From contig NC_092575.1 in the NCBI RefSeq assembly GCF_037975245.1, positions 1,615,001 to 1,679,000 of the forward strand: a DNA stretch of 64,000 bases, in the 5' to 3' direction. Under the pieces are notes generated by a model, which was given only the letters and a program-made list of their open reading frames with translations, was not told where the DNA came from and did no database searches. Of the stretch, positions 1 to 10,285 are shown one piece after another (positions within the stretch are counted from its first letter, which is position 1; every line of letters begins with the position of its first letter). This stretch comes from Apostichopus japonicus. Its lineage: Eukaryota > Echinodermata > Holothuroidea > Aspidochirotida > Stichopodidae. Both the position numbers and the translations under genes were made by a program.

Positions 1-300
1 CTACCACCAACGACAACGACAAGAAGAACAAGAAAAAAAAGAACAATAACAATAATGATGAAAATACAGCTTAAAGGGTTTTACAGATCAGTGGAGCCTG
101 TCACAAATCTCCAACAATCCTAAAGATTAAGTTGCTGCAGTCTTTGTAATCCACACAGGGTTTTGCTCAGGTTCCTCACAAGTTCACATTTTCACCTGAG
201 TGGAGTGAGGCCATCAAGATAGAGTGCCTTGCCTAAGGACACAATGTAGCCGGGATTTGAACCACTGATTCTTGGATTACGAGATTCAAACCCTAGCTGA
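1..300 (-). repeat. tRNA-derived SINE copy, degraded
   Basis: This interval reads as a reverse-strand SINE. On the minus strand there is a Pol III B-box-like GGTTCAAATCC at 253-263, followed by a segment matching the core of the better copy at 48066-48386 (both contain the plus-strand word aaggacacaa next to a ttgcc motif), and the left end is an A-rich microsatellite-like tail. It lies in the intron after the second exon of the left-edge gene. The left boundary may lie outside the window. Confidence 0.55.
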
Positions 301-347
301 TTACAAGCAAAGTCAGCAGCAGATATGAATAATGCATTTAGACATAC

Positions 348-1265
348 CCTTTTTAATTCAATAAATGATGAAGCATTATCTGTTGCCGCTGATCGTCCTC
401 CAGTTTTGGCCTTGCTCCTGGTCCCAAAAATAAGTGGTAACATGAGCAATGACAGGTTGTCCTTCTCCTCTGCAAGTGAAAACCAAAATGCCAAATTTAG
501 CAAAGCATAAAAACCTCAAACTCAATGGTTGTTGTAATATAATAGTCTATCGGGAAGTAAATACCAAATTCAATAGTCATCAGGTTAGACACAATAGGGT
601 AGGTAAGTAGCTGGGAGACCCCCCTCCCATTCAAAGAAAGATAGTGATCCTGTATTCAATATGGGAAATATACAGAACATACTTAACATCATCAACCTGG
701 TTGTTCCTGAGGTAATATGGTTAAAGGTCATTGTTTGACCTCTGCTGACTTAATTTATTGTCATTTGACCTACAGTTTCTATTATCTACAATAAACACTA
801 AGAAATTACCGTAATATGCAGAAGCTACTGTAGATTGCCACTGTAGCATAATAAAAACGATACACATTGTAAACATAAGCCCAAGATTTCAACCACGGAT
901 CACCATAGGCTTATTAAAAGGATAGAAAAGGTTATTGGAAGTTCGAACTCCACACTTAACCTTAACTAGCCTAGGAGTAGGACTCGCTTAAGTAATCTAG
1001 GCTAGGCATATAGTACGTACGTCGGTATACAGGTATCCTTTTGTCACTGTGATAGGCTACACTACTGTATAGGCTCTAAAGTATACGCTAACGTTAGTAT
1101 TACTACTAGGCCTAGCATAGGAGTACAAAATGTTGATGAAAATTGTGTGAAAGAATCGTCCCAGTTTATTCCGATTACTTCAATCCCTTTACTGAAATGA
1201 TTACCTTTCATAGACTGAATTATGTCGGGAACAAACAACCCCCAGCTCTTGAGTAGATCTTCCAT
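348..1265 (-). CDS. 5' end of an unidentified gene, coding exons 1 and 2 (partial)
   Basis: Two exons join in phase on the minus strand: exon 1 complement(1205..1265) and exon 2 complement(348..469). Exon 1 starts at ATG 1265 (MEDLLKSWGLFVPD...) and ends after ATGAAAG at a GTAATC donor, leaving phase 1. Exon 2 follows a TTGCAG acceptor, restores the frame, and runs 40 codons (EKDNLSLLMLPLIF..., ending SSFIELKR) to a GTATGT donor in phase 0. The predicted first 61 residues have no family I can name; the opening MEDLLKSWGL loosely recalls N termini of small alpha-helical (SAM-like) domains, which is only a guess. Later exons would lie left of the window. The intron holds no other convincing exon. 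Confidence 0.45.
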
Positions 1266-1500
1266 TTCGACTTTTGAGGCTGTCAACTCGACGGAATATG
1301 TAACCCTTCGTCGTGCACGCGCGCTCAAGCACACTTTGCATTCAAAGTTGCCCAACGTTGGTAAACGTCGCCAAGGTAAAGCCGAATGCTTGCCCAGCGT
1401 ATGGTATAAAGAACCGAAATTTCGCCCAACATACGAATACGATGACAGAAAAGACCGACATGTGGACAAATATGAGCACGGAGTTTACCAACTCGATGGG
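1265..1500 (-). promoter_or_regulatory. Candidate promoter/5' UTR region of the left-edge gene
   Basis: The 230 bases immediately upstream of the proposed minus-strand ATG are clearly richer in CpG (cgtcgtgcacgcgcgctc near 1308-1325, several further CG pairs to 1500) than the AT-rich DNA on either side. This is what a 5' UTR or CpG-containing promoter looks like, but no TATA box or initiator is claimed. Open frames on both strands here are probably by-products of the higher GC content. Confidence 0.3.
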
Positions 1501-1615
1501 CAAACAAACTAATCTGCGATTCGATCATTTCTATATATAAATTGGGCACTATTTGACCAACACAGTTGAAAGGGAACTTGCCCAACAATTTTTTTTACCC
1601 AGTGTTTTAACAGTG

Positions 1616-1740
<125 letters not shown>

Positions 1741-2489
1741 AATTGAAGACTTGACATTATGTCCAAGGAATTAAAACTATAAGGTTCTTGGTGTATTTGT
1801 GTATTTCTATGCTACGTTTATTGCAACCGTGGATCCTTTCGTTATAGCCCTCCTGCTCAGATTATTCTTATATACTTTGTTTTGCAGAACAAATAGCATT
1901 CTCGTCCCAGTGTACAGAACGGCATCCTGGACTAGGAGATAATACCCACCTGAAATTGTTGATAAGACAAGAACAAACAAAACAACAAGGTATATATATA
2001 GTCGGATGTTGCTTACATCTGAATTATTAACATAGTATCCATGTACAACCACAGTGTGAAATCAACCAAAAGTGGTGTGGTTGATTACTGCAATTTTTTA
2101 TAAATTTATGAACACGATGTCAAATAACTATATTTTTTGCATTTATTATCCTATTGCTCTTCTATGTTTTAAGTTTTTCATCTATCTATAACTTTATCCA
2201 CACGATGCCCAATAAGTATATAAGCAATTTAGTTTTATGAAAAAATTGCCTATCATTCTACAGTTAGCAAAGTTTATAGGTTGACGTTGTAAATATTTTT
2301 CCCAAACTGAGTTCGCTAGCAGTTTCTGGAAGAGTCCAAAACTATTTCCTTGGCAGTTCGCCGTTTCCAAATTATTCATTCGGAGGGTCGGTTGAATTAA
2401 CATTTATATAGAGTTCTCTTTGAGGTCAGATGTTCTGGAGGAGACAATAAAGCAAAGTTAAAGTTTGAATATAGATGATTTTGTTGTGT

Positions 2490-3947
2490 GTGTCTTTCTC
2501 AACATATGGGCGGTAGGGAGGGGGACACAACTTAACCTTAAATCAGGTAGCTAAATGGAGGTGCAGGTTTGGTACATATCTAGTTGTAATGATCTACGGT
2601 AAATTAACAATGTCATTGCTGAAGGAACTTGTGTGTAAGGGTAACAATTGACTGTTTTTGAAATCTTAGATCAACTAATTTGGGAGATAGCATATCCTTG
2701 TTTCCATCAGATGATATGCAGTTGCATTGACTGAACTGAAATTCTTCAACACCAGACCAGTATTTCTCTGTATACGGCTCTGTTCAACACGATTGACACC
2801 GCCCTTTAAATGATTTTGATTCTCAACTATGACGAAGATAAATCGAATTCATCCACACTTGATGGAATTTTCGGCTGGACAAGGTGTGGCAGGAAGTGGG
2901 GGGGGGGCGGGCTAGGGTAGGACAGTGTTTCAAGAGTGCTTTGCAAATTTGCAGCGTATCATCGGATTCCAGCAACTTTGAACCTGCACTTTTGTAGTCA
3001 GTAAAAGTCTTTCAAGTGAGTGGACACTTTAACATCTATGGCAAGCCAAGTTACCGATAATTAAAAAATTTCGCTCGAGACCTGGATCATCGTACAATAA
3101 ATGTGAAAATCTATCGGTAATCCAGGTTTATCTGTCTATAATCCAGGTTTATCGATCGATAATCCAATATTTTCAACGACAAACGTGGTGATTATCGGTT
3201 GTAAAGCCTGGATTACCATTAAACTTGGATTATCGGTGCTATGATGTGGAAATGGTAACTTTATGTGCTATACAAATGGTGCCTATGTGCTATGTGTGCT
3301 TAAGATTTTGTGGTAGCAACGACATGTGGCATGGAAGGTCACATGTTTCAGATGGCCTCTTGGAGATTGGGTGTTTGGTTGGAACTTGGTGGAAGATCTT
3401 TTGTAACAGTGCCTTCGAGGAAAACTTCCATTGGGGTAGTAGGGCAGACCGTGGACAATCATTGTTTTTCTTTTAAATTTCTGCCAAACTTTACATGTGC
3501 TGTTATTATCCTAAAATTGTTTAGTAAGTTAGAAATGTACTCCACCCTATTGATGTTAACTTTTGATAGTTCCTGTTATGGATAAGGAAAAACCGCTTAC
3601 TATAAAATGAAAGAAATTGTTACATTTGACCCATGTGCCCGGGTCAATTATTGTAACAGGCACGTGTATCAATTGTAACGATGAAATGTAATAAAACACA
3701 AAAATGGGAACTAAAGTTTTGAACTGTATCCTATTGTATTGTCTACAGAGTCTGTGAACTTCAAGCAAACCATATCCACTGGCAGTAAAACAATAAAAGC
3801 AGTATAACCTGAATGCAAAACTGAATTGTGGTTTCGATGATGTAACATGAGCAGTTGTCTTCATGAATATGACGTAATGTATAGTGATGATGTACAACAT
3901 ACTTGATCTTAGTACTAAAGTGAAAAGCAGTGTGATGTCACAAACAA
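2490..3947. other. Intergenic stretch, no gene seen
   Basis: No coding exon, RNA gene or clear transposon could be supported here. A short cluster of related words around aatccaggtttatc, in both orientations, lies at about 3050-3240. A G-run is at about 2898-2907. Short open frames at 3225-3585 lack splice context and look random. Confidence 0.4.
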
Positions 3948-4740
3948 TAAATTCATAATGACACAGGCTATCCTGGAATGACCATGGACCTCAATAACAG
4001 GCTTCTAGTACTAAATGTGATAGGTACACAAACACACTATATTATACATATGTCATTGTTGAAATACTGTGTGAAACATGGTTTTCACAATTTAACACCT
4101 GGTGAACTCAAGCGACCATTGACCTCCACCCATAACATTTAGCTTCTGGTATACCGTACTCAATGTGGTACAATTACATACCAAATATGCTATCTGTCCA
4201 AGCTTCCCTTGCGATATTATGTTTAGGAAGGTTTGTTAGTGGAAAGAGACAGTAAGAGGGGCGTGAAGTAAACGTTACTTGAAATAACAGTTGACCTCCA
4301 CCGTAAGCAATAATAGGCTCCTTAAAGTTTAATATGGTTCATCAACAAAGCAAACATGAGATCTGTACTAGGTTCCCTTCTTGAAATATCATGTATACAA
4401 GGCTTTCACGATTTGACCTGTTATCTCCAAATGACCTTTACCAAAATCAATAAGCTACTCTTACTCAATGGTATACACCTTTTTACCAAGTATGAGATCT
4501 GCCCAAGCTTCAGATAGTGAGATATCATGTTTACAAGATTTTCACAACTTGACCTCTGACACCCCAAATGACATTTGACCTCCTCCAAAAACGATAGGGC
4601 TTCTTGCACTTAATGTGATACTTCTACACACCAAATAAGAGATATGCCCAAGATTCTCTTCTTGAGATATCGTGTTTACAAAATTTTTACAAATTTTCCC
4701 CTGGTCACCCCAAATGATCAGATGGTAGAGGTGCGTGTCC
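3948..4740. repeat. Diverged ~145-bp tandem repeat, about five units (copy A)
   Basis: Units are recognised by the recurring words tgacctcca, aataggcttctt, ctcaatgtg, accaaatatgagatctg, ccaagcttc and gatatcatgtttacaag, spaced about 137-173 bases apart. The homologous block at 26001-26600 in copy B carries about four units. Each unit has TGACCT half-sites; 4569-4581 (TGACATTTGACCT) is one base from a direct-repeat-1 nuclear receptor element. Confidence 0.65.
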
Positions 4741-6125
4741 ATTCAAAAAGCCAGGAAATATTTGCAGTAACTTTTGCACTTGCGGTTACAAAAATTAAAT
4801 TGTACAAATCGACGACAGAATAAGAATAGAGCGTTTGGTGAAACATCTTCGGAGAGCAAGAGTAATGTAAGTACAAAACGCACAGTTGGCTATGCCATAC
4901 GAACCTTCTGAATTACCCTTCTCCAGCTAATATTTGGATAGGCTTTCTGTATAGTTTTGTTTAAAAAACACAGAAATCAAAGATTGAGGGTTTTTGAAGC
5001 AATCACATAGCTAGTGAATTTGCTTTCTTCCGAAGCGGATGTGTGACCTGATTAACTCGTACCGAGTAAGATTTGTCACAGGGGTTCTACTCGAAATGCA
5101 TAAGGTTGACAGCTAATATATATATTTTGAGTAGTCGAACCAGTACTTTATTCAGAATACATTTAAAAAAATACGCCTGTGTCTTATACAACTTCTGCCA
5201 TGCAAGCAGTTATTTTCGTTGTAGATTTATTTTAATTTTTGTTTTATTTATAGCCAACTTACGTAACCCTATCAAATAATAGTAATAACCAAAGCGCCAG
5301 TACATGGACCACTGTATAGGTGTTAACAATGTCTGAATCAAACAGAACATAGTTTAACAATTAAAGACATGTTAACTACATTATATTATCAACATTTCCT
5401 AATTTAGAAATAACAAGTACAGTTTTAATGCTTCTTTGATATTTTTCTTCTACCTGTTGTTTATTTTTTTTCTACCATTGACAAACGGTGCAGACCCTAC
5501 GGTTTTAGTAAGAGCAACCTTTCTGAGGCTTTGAATACAGCGTTTCTGTATGTTTCCGTAATGGACGAATCTAACCGTTATAGTAATTACCGACTTTGCG
5601 TTATAGTCATGCCTACTTTGCAATCCGTGGGCCCCTCACAACTTTTGTCGGTATAGAGTGACTCCATAGTTTTCCCTTTCGGGAATCCAAAAAAGAAGAG
5701 AATCAGGGAACAGATAGGAGAAGAGAAGAGAGTAGAGCTGGTTTTGTTATAGAGGGGAAAAGTTGTAAGTATAGCCTGAGAACTAGTAGCTTTGGAAAGA
5801 ACTAGGAAAACTTTTTTGAGTCAATACTTGGCGTCAAAAGGAAATGTTGAGCGGCTTTGACTGTGAATAGTCGAGATGAAGAAACTACTAACCTTGATGG
5901 TTGCAAAATATGAATACATTAACTATTAATAGTTTGATATCGTTTGTAAGAATTTATTTCAAACTACAGCACTCCAAAGTAGAAAACATTAACCTTTTTA
6001 ATAGAAATTTCGACTTATTCGAGAAGACTGAAAATTCATAGTATCTTAATAACCAGACTCGAAAATTTCCACGCCTCAACAGACAATTGGACGCATACAA
6101 TAAAATTTGTATGTTTATAGGCCTA
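4741..6125. other. AT-rich intergenic stretch, nothing identified
   Basis: No gene, RNA or well-bounded repeat could be supported. It lies between the tandem repeat and the (TA)n tract of copy A and has no obvious counterpart in copy B, so it is probably inserted or strongly diverged DNA. Confidence 0.35.
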
Positions 6126-6129
6126 TATG

Positions 6130-6144
6130 TATGTATGTATGTAT

Positions 6145-6235
<91 letters not shown>
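6130..6235. repeat. (TG TA)n then (TA)n microsatellite
   Basis: Starts with TATG repeats and becomes an almost pure TA tract of about 90 bases with a short ACACAC interruption near 6187. Open frames crossing it on both strands are low-complexity Tyr/Ile runs and are not genes. Confidence 0.9.
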
Positions 6236-6239
<4 letters not shown>

Positions 6240-6504
6240 AACTTGACCGGTATAGGCCTAAAAAGAGACGGCCTTGCTGTAATGAAATACCACCCAGGCC
6301 CCAAAGCAGACCGCGTAAGAAAACAACTGATCCAGATTTCCCAGTCATTTGGCCTACAAATAACCGTCCAAACCAACTTCACATCAGCCAACTACCTTGA
6401 CATCAAACTCAACCTTGTAACCGGAAAACACCAAGCATACAGGAAACCCAATGACCTACCCATGTACATTAACGCGAAATCCAACCACCCACCACCTATA
6501 ATCA
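6236..6504 (+). pseudogene. Reverse transcriptase fragment (YRDDGLA-type retroelement)
   Basis: Plus-strand frame reads [13 protein letters not shown]..., then [18 protein letters not shown], then [20 protein letters not shown]. The decayed catalytic-box region (RDGLAV), the LDIK segment and the SNHPP motif are typical of the C-terminal RT region of a retroelement group common in marine invertebrates, possibly Penelope-like; the family assignment is uncertain. It begins at the TA tract and ends where similarity to copy B resumes at 6505, so it is a 5'- and 3'-truncated insertion specific to copy A. Confidence 0.6.
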
Positions 6505-6809
6505 GATTTCTTGTTAAAACAAAAACACTCTGGTTTAGGACTTTCCGAAACTTGCACTTGAAATACATGCTATATTTTCTGAAGTTTCTATTGTAATGGA
6601 TCAATAAGTAATATAACAGCACTATACAGTTCGAAATCATTTTGACATATTTTGCGTTCCAAAGTACTATACCATGTTGACCAATCACGTATCGCGACTC
6701 CGGGGTAATCTGCATACTGATATTTTTTAAACAACCACGACAACACAGTGATCTATAGCATCTAAGTAATGATACTTACGTCCTCGAACTGCGAACATAA
6801 TAATTTATT

Positions 6810-6872
6810 ATGTTCTCTACACCAAGAAGGAAGATTCATGTCTATTCTGGGAAAGAAAACAAAACACCCAGG
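6810..6872 (+). CDS. Duplicated SPAG5-like first coding exon (possible alternative first exon)
   Basis: Encodes MFSTPRRKIHVYSGKENKTP plus Arg, ends in phase 0 and is followed by a GTAACT donor. It differs from the exon at 27374-27436 only by a synonymous Val codon and a final Arg instead of Lys. Open frame, start codon and donor all survive. No second exon is seen after it; the duplicated block stops near 7270. It could be a relic, or an alternative first exon joining in phase to the exon at 28419, about 21.5 kb downstream. Only transcript data can decide. Confidence 0.5.
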
Positions 6873-6933
6873 GTAACTAAAATATTTTTGGTATAGTCGT
6901 AGTACACTGATTAGGCTAAAACTACTAATACTA

Positions 6934-6986
<53 letters not shown>
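6934..6986. repeat. (ACT)n trinucleotide microsatellite
   Basis: About 17 consecutive ACT/CTA repeats inside the first intron of copy A. Copy B has only a trace of the motif (ctactagtag near 27520). Confidence 0.9.
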
Positions 6987-7314
6987 GTGTTAACAGACCA
7001 ACCTACAGTAGGTTAGGCTAGGATAGTTGTGACGATTCAAAGTAACATGAGCATACCGTAGGCGTAGGGTAACATGTTCACTGGCGCTACACTAACCTAG
7101 TGACATGTAGCCTGATTATACCTACACGTATATATATGGTACGGGGATTGGACATTCGGATAGGATGGTTATTGAAATATCGATATACTGTGACTGCTGG
7201 AATTAAGTGTATGACCTAGGCTAAGTAAATTTTCTTTGAAAGGGGAGGGGTAATGACGATTCTCTCACCCTGATCAAGGACAAACTAAAACCAATGACTG
7301 CGAATGACAGGTAT

Positions 7315-8046
7315 CCAGTCAAAACGTCCCTTTACCGAAACGTCCCGGCCTTTTTAAGACCAAAACGTCCCTGCTTTTACCGAAACGTCCCCGCAGTGAA
7401 AACGTCCCCGTGAGTCAAAACGTCCCCTCTTTTATAATCAGTTGGAATGCAAGTGTGAATGTTATTAGTTCAAATCAAAGAGTTAGGATAAGTATAGTTT
7501 AGGTTGAAAACACAGTTTTTAGAAGTGGGAATTGACTGTTATGAGGGCAGAAACAATTTTGAGTATAATTTTTTAGTAAAACATGTAACGTTACCAAACT
7601 AAAGGTAAACCATCGAACGGTATATCCTATACTTCAAAATGTCAAATATCAACAGGGGCACGTACCGTGACAAAATTCTACAAATAAAGTATACACATCC
7701 AAATTCTTTTTTAATTCCTCTTGTATAATATTTTTTGATTTCCTTAATTCTTTAATTCACTGAAAAACATATAGCGTATACCTTTTTCATACCAAATATA
7801 ATTAAACGATGTAGTCCTTCATGATTTATTTAGCGACTGTAATCCAACTTCTATGCAGATAACTTAGCCAAATTATAACTTAAAATTAGTATATATTCAC
7901 AACTGTGAATGAATGTGATAGACAGGGACGTTTTGACTTACGGGGACGTTTTGACCAACGGGGACGTTTTGACCAACGGGACGATTTGACCAAAAGCGGG
8001 GACGTTTTGGTAAGAGGACGTTTAAGTAAAGGGACGTTTTGACTGG
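7315..8046. mobile_element. Foldback element with AAACGTCCC boxes and 20-bp terminal inverted repeats
   Basis: The ends are exact inverted copies: CCAGTCAAAACGTCCCTTTA at the left and TAAAGGGACGTTTTGACTGG at the right. The left arm (7315-7430) holds six AAACGTCCC boxes and the right arm (7921-8046) seven GGGACGTTT boxes, several bearing a point change. The centre (about 7430-7920) is AT-rich with no open frame. The structure is that of a non-autonomous foldback or MITE-like element. I cannot fix a target-site duplication. It marks the right end of duplicated copy A. Confidence 0.8.
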
Positions 8047-9480
8047 TAAGCTATCTTTACTTAAAACTGAGAACTCTTAAAAAGATAAATCAGAAACACA
8101 TGCGTGAGCTTTGTTGGACTTGTAATCAGAAAACTAATACGAAGAACACACGATGCTTCCACATTGTTTGTAAACCTCCTATACCATATTGGCATTATAC
8201 TGTCACAATGTAGTACTAAAGACTATCCGGAACTTAAGACAAAGATTCCAATTATTCTACATACAAACAGACGTTATTGATTGATTTCTTTTATCATTAC
8301 TACGATGGCGAGGAGTAATGAAGGGGAGAGAGGAGTGAGAATTAAAAGAATGTCCATTGGTGAACGTCCTTAACCGTATTGGCATAATACAAGAGGATTA
8401 TCTTATAGCGTCTGGTCCAATATTGTCCACTGTCCATTTAAGCTGTTTAAATAATTAATTTACGTACGAATACAACGGATAAGTGTAATAATCTACCAGC
8501 GAAACACTGTCACACTCACGAAAACGATATAGTATTTGCATACCATAAAACAGTGGGGGTGGTGATCAAGGGTGGGTGGGTGGGTCTGTGGGGCGAGGGA
8601 TATAAAGCATTACGTACAGAGATACACTGACAGGTAACCATATCAAACGTTACTTACAAACACGAGGACGCCATTACAAAATCGGATTAGTTGACTGTGA
8701 TATTTATTAACTGTGGGCCTGAAATCAGGGAGTTTACATAACAACTCCCTGCTGAAATCGAAGCGAAGCACATGTATTATCCACACCAATAGCTCCCGTA
8801 AAACCGCGACGGGTATTCAACAGTGAACACTCTGTAGTTTTCAGTAACCAAGAAGGTATAGTAAGGTAAACAAATATCCATAAAAGTGTTGACAAGAATA
8901 CACTGAAACCCATGAGTGAATACAACACATTATGACGTGACTATGATGCCTATGATGTTCACCTGCAGCCATGACAAAGAGAGTTAATTGATATGATGGG
9001 TTGCATAACTAATTCATATCTAAGAAATTATGTCTTATTATGTCATGAGGAATGAAGAAATACCTACCTCATTCTCAACACGATACCACAGTCAAATATC
9101 CAAAAGATTTTTTGTTTGTTTTGCTGTTTTTTTTCTTCAAAAAAAGAAGATAATGTAAGTAATCTCGCATGGGGCAAATATTAAACAGATTCCCAAATAA
9201 TTTCCTCATTGCGACAGTTCATCCACTATACGGTTGTCTAACACTCCGCAATGTTTGGAAATAATTTAAAATGTCATTGTGGAAAATACTGTTGTGAATA
9301 CTTTTAGCAAAGTTTACATAGAGATACACAGGTAACATTTTGAACGTTATTTACAAATACGAGGACGCTATTACAAAATCGGATTGGTTGACTGTGATAT
9401 TTATCGTAAGGAAAACAAATTTCCTTAAAAGGGCTTTAACACAAATACACTAAAACCCATTAGTGAATATACAATACATA
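8047..9480. repeat. Intergenic region with a local direct duplication
   Basis: The segment at about 8625-8935 (acaggtaacc..., aaacgttactta, aaatcggatta, cactgaaacccat) recurs, shortened, at about 9325-9490 with around 85 percent identity by eye and an internal deletion. A G-rich run (ggtgggtgggtgggt) is near 8570. No coding exon or RNA gene was recognised. Confidence 0.5.
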
Positions 9481-10285
9481 ACGACTTGACGTTAATGATT
9501 TGCCTATTGCCGATGATACAAATGTGCAATTTTTTCATGACGACAATGTCATAAATCTCAATCAGAGGTCCCAAATTGACTTGGGGATACTGAAAACGTG
9601 GTTTGATAATAACAAACTCACCTCGCATCTAAACTAATTGCACCAAGTGTTCCACGCCAAAGAGCTTGTTGATCATTCTTGTCTCGGTTGCTTTACACGA
9701 TTACTAAGATCTCCGAGACAAACTGCGTAAAATACCTGGGTCTTTTAGTTGATGAAAGGCTGTCTTTCAGACCACACGTTGAAGACGGTTTGTCATAACC
9801 TTATTAAGTCCACCGGCATGCATGTTTTATCGTCTAATACAAGTTCCTTTCCAGAGCTGTTGCTATTTAGTTATCTTTTGTCTATCCAAGAGCTGTATGG
9901 GATTGGCATCTATGGTGTCACGTGGCATTCTTAAGCCTTACAGGTGCATTAACGAGAAAATCTATGGTACATGTGGCATTCTTAACCCTTACAGGTGCTA
10001 CAACAAACATTTAAAAGTTATAACCCTCAAACATTGATTGATTAGTTGTGACTAGATGCAATAAAGGAATTATGGAAGTTTTTTTTTTCTCCTATTGAAT
10101 TCCACATAACACAATCAGTTGCATGTCACTATAACTTTAGAACAAACGTTCTTAAAACAAAGGATACGCAGTAGATCCGCTGTGTCATAGAACTCTCTCC
10201 CTATATAACTCAGAAATATACCTTAATTAACTACAGAACTTCAAAAAACACTTGAGGGAGCGTCATAGAAAATATTCTTGATCAC
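9480..10285 (+). pseudogene. Decayed LINE reverse transcriptase (Jockey/CR1-like), C-terminal part
   Basis: Broken plus-strand frames give LPIADDTNVQFF (catalytic ADD at 9509-9517), QIDLGILKTWFDNNKLTSH, then YLGLLVDERLSFRPHVE after frameshifts, then HNLIKSTGM, a degraded GIGIYG segment, and downstream traces of the NFRT-type 3' region at about 10130-10280. This order is that of palm and thumb regions of non-LTR retrotransposon RTs. Stops and frameshifts throughout show a dead copy. The 5' part and endonuclease are missing. Confidence 0.7.

Larger units (their letters stand above)
1930..7270. repeat. Segmental duplication, copy A (contains duplicated SPAG5 exon 1)
   Basis: Three blocks align, in order and orientation, with copy B at 23745-28355: 1935-2475 with 23750-24150, 3948-4740 with 26001-26600, and 6505-7270 with 26780-28355. 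Identity by eye is roughly 80-90 percent with many indels. Sequence between blocks differs: A has a (TA)n tract plus a reverse transcriptase fragment at 6130-6504, whereas B carries a LINE 3' end and about 500 extra bases in the first intron. The right end of A is at or just before the foldback element at 7315. Confidence 0.75.

Noticed and set aside
1062-1588. Longer open frames on both strands around the left-edge gene start
   Set aside because: They run through the proposed splice donor or the GC-richer promoter region; only the portion 1205-1265 fits a phase-consistent exon model.
3050-3240. Possible small foldback around aatccaggtttatc words
   Set aside because: The arms are short and poorly paired; no boundaries could be set.
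5954-6596. Long open frames of 145-169 codons on both strands
   Set aside because: They are held open by the (TA)n tract; only the RT-like part after 6236 has protein character, and that is a retroelement fragment.
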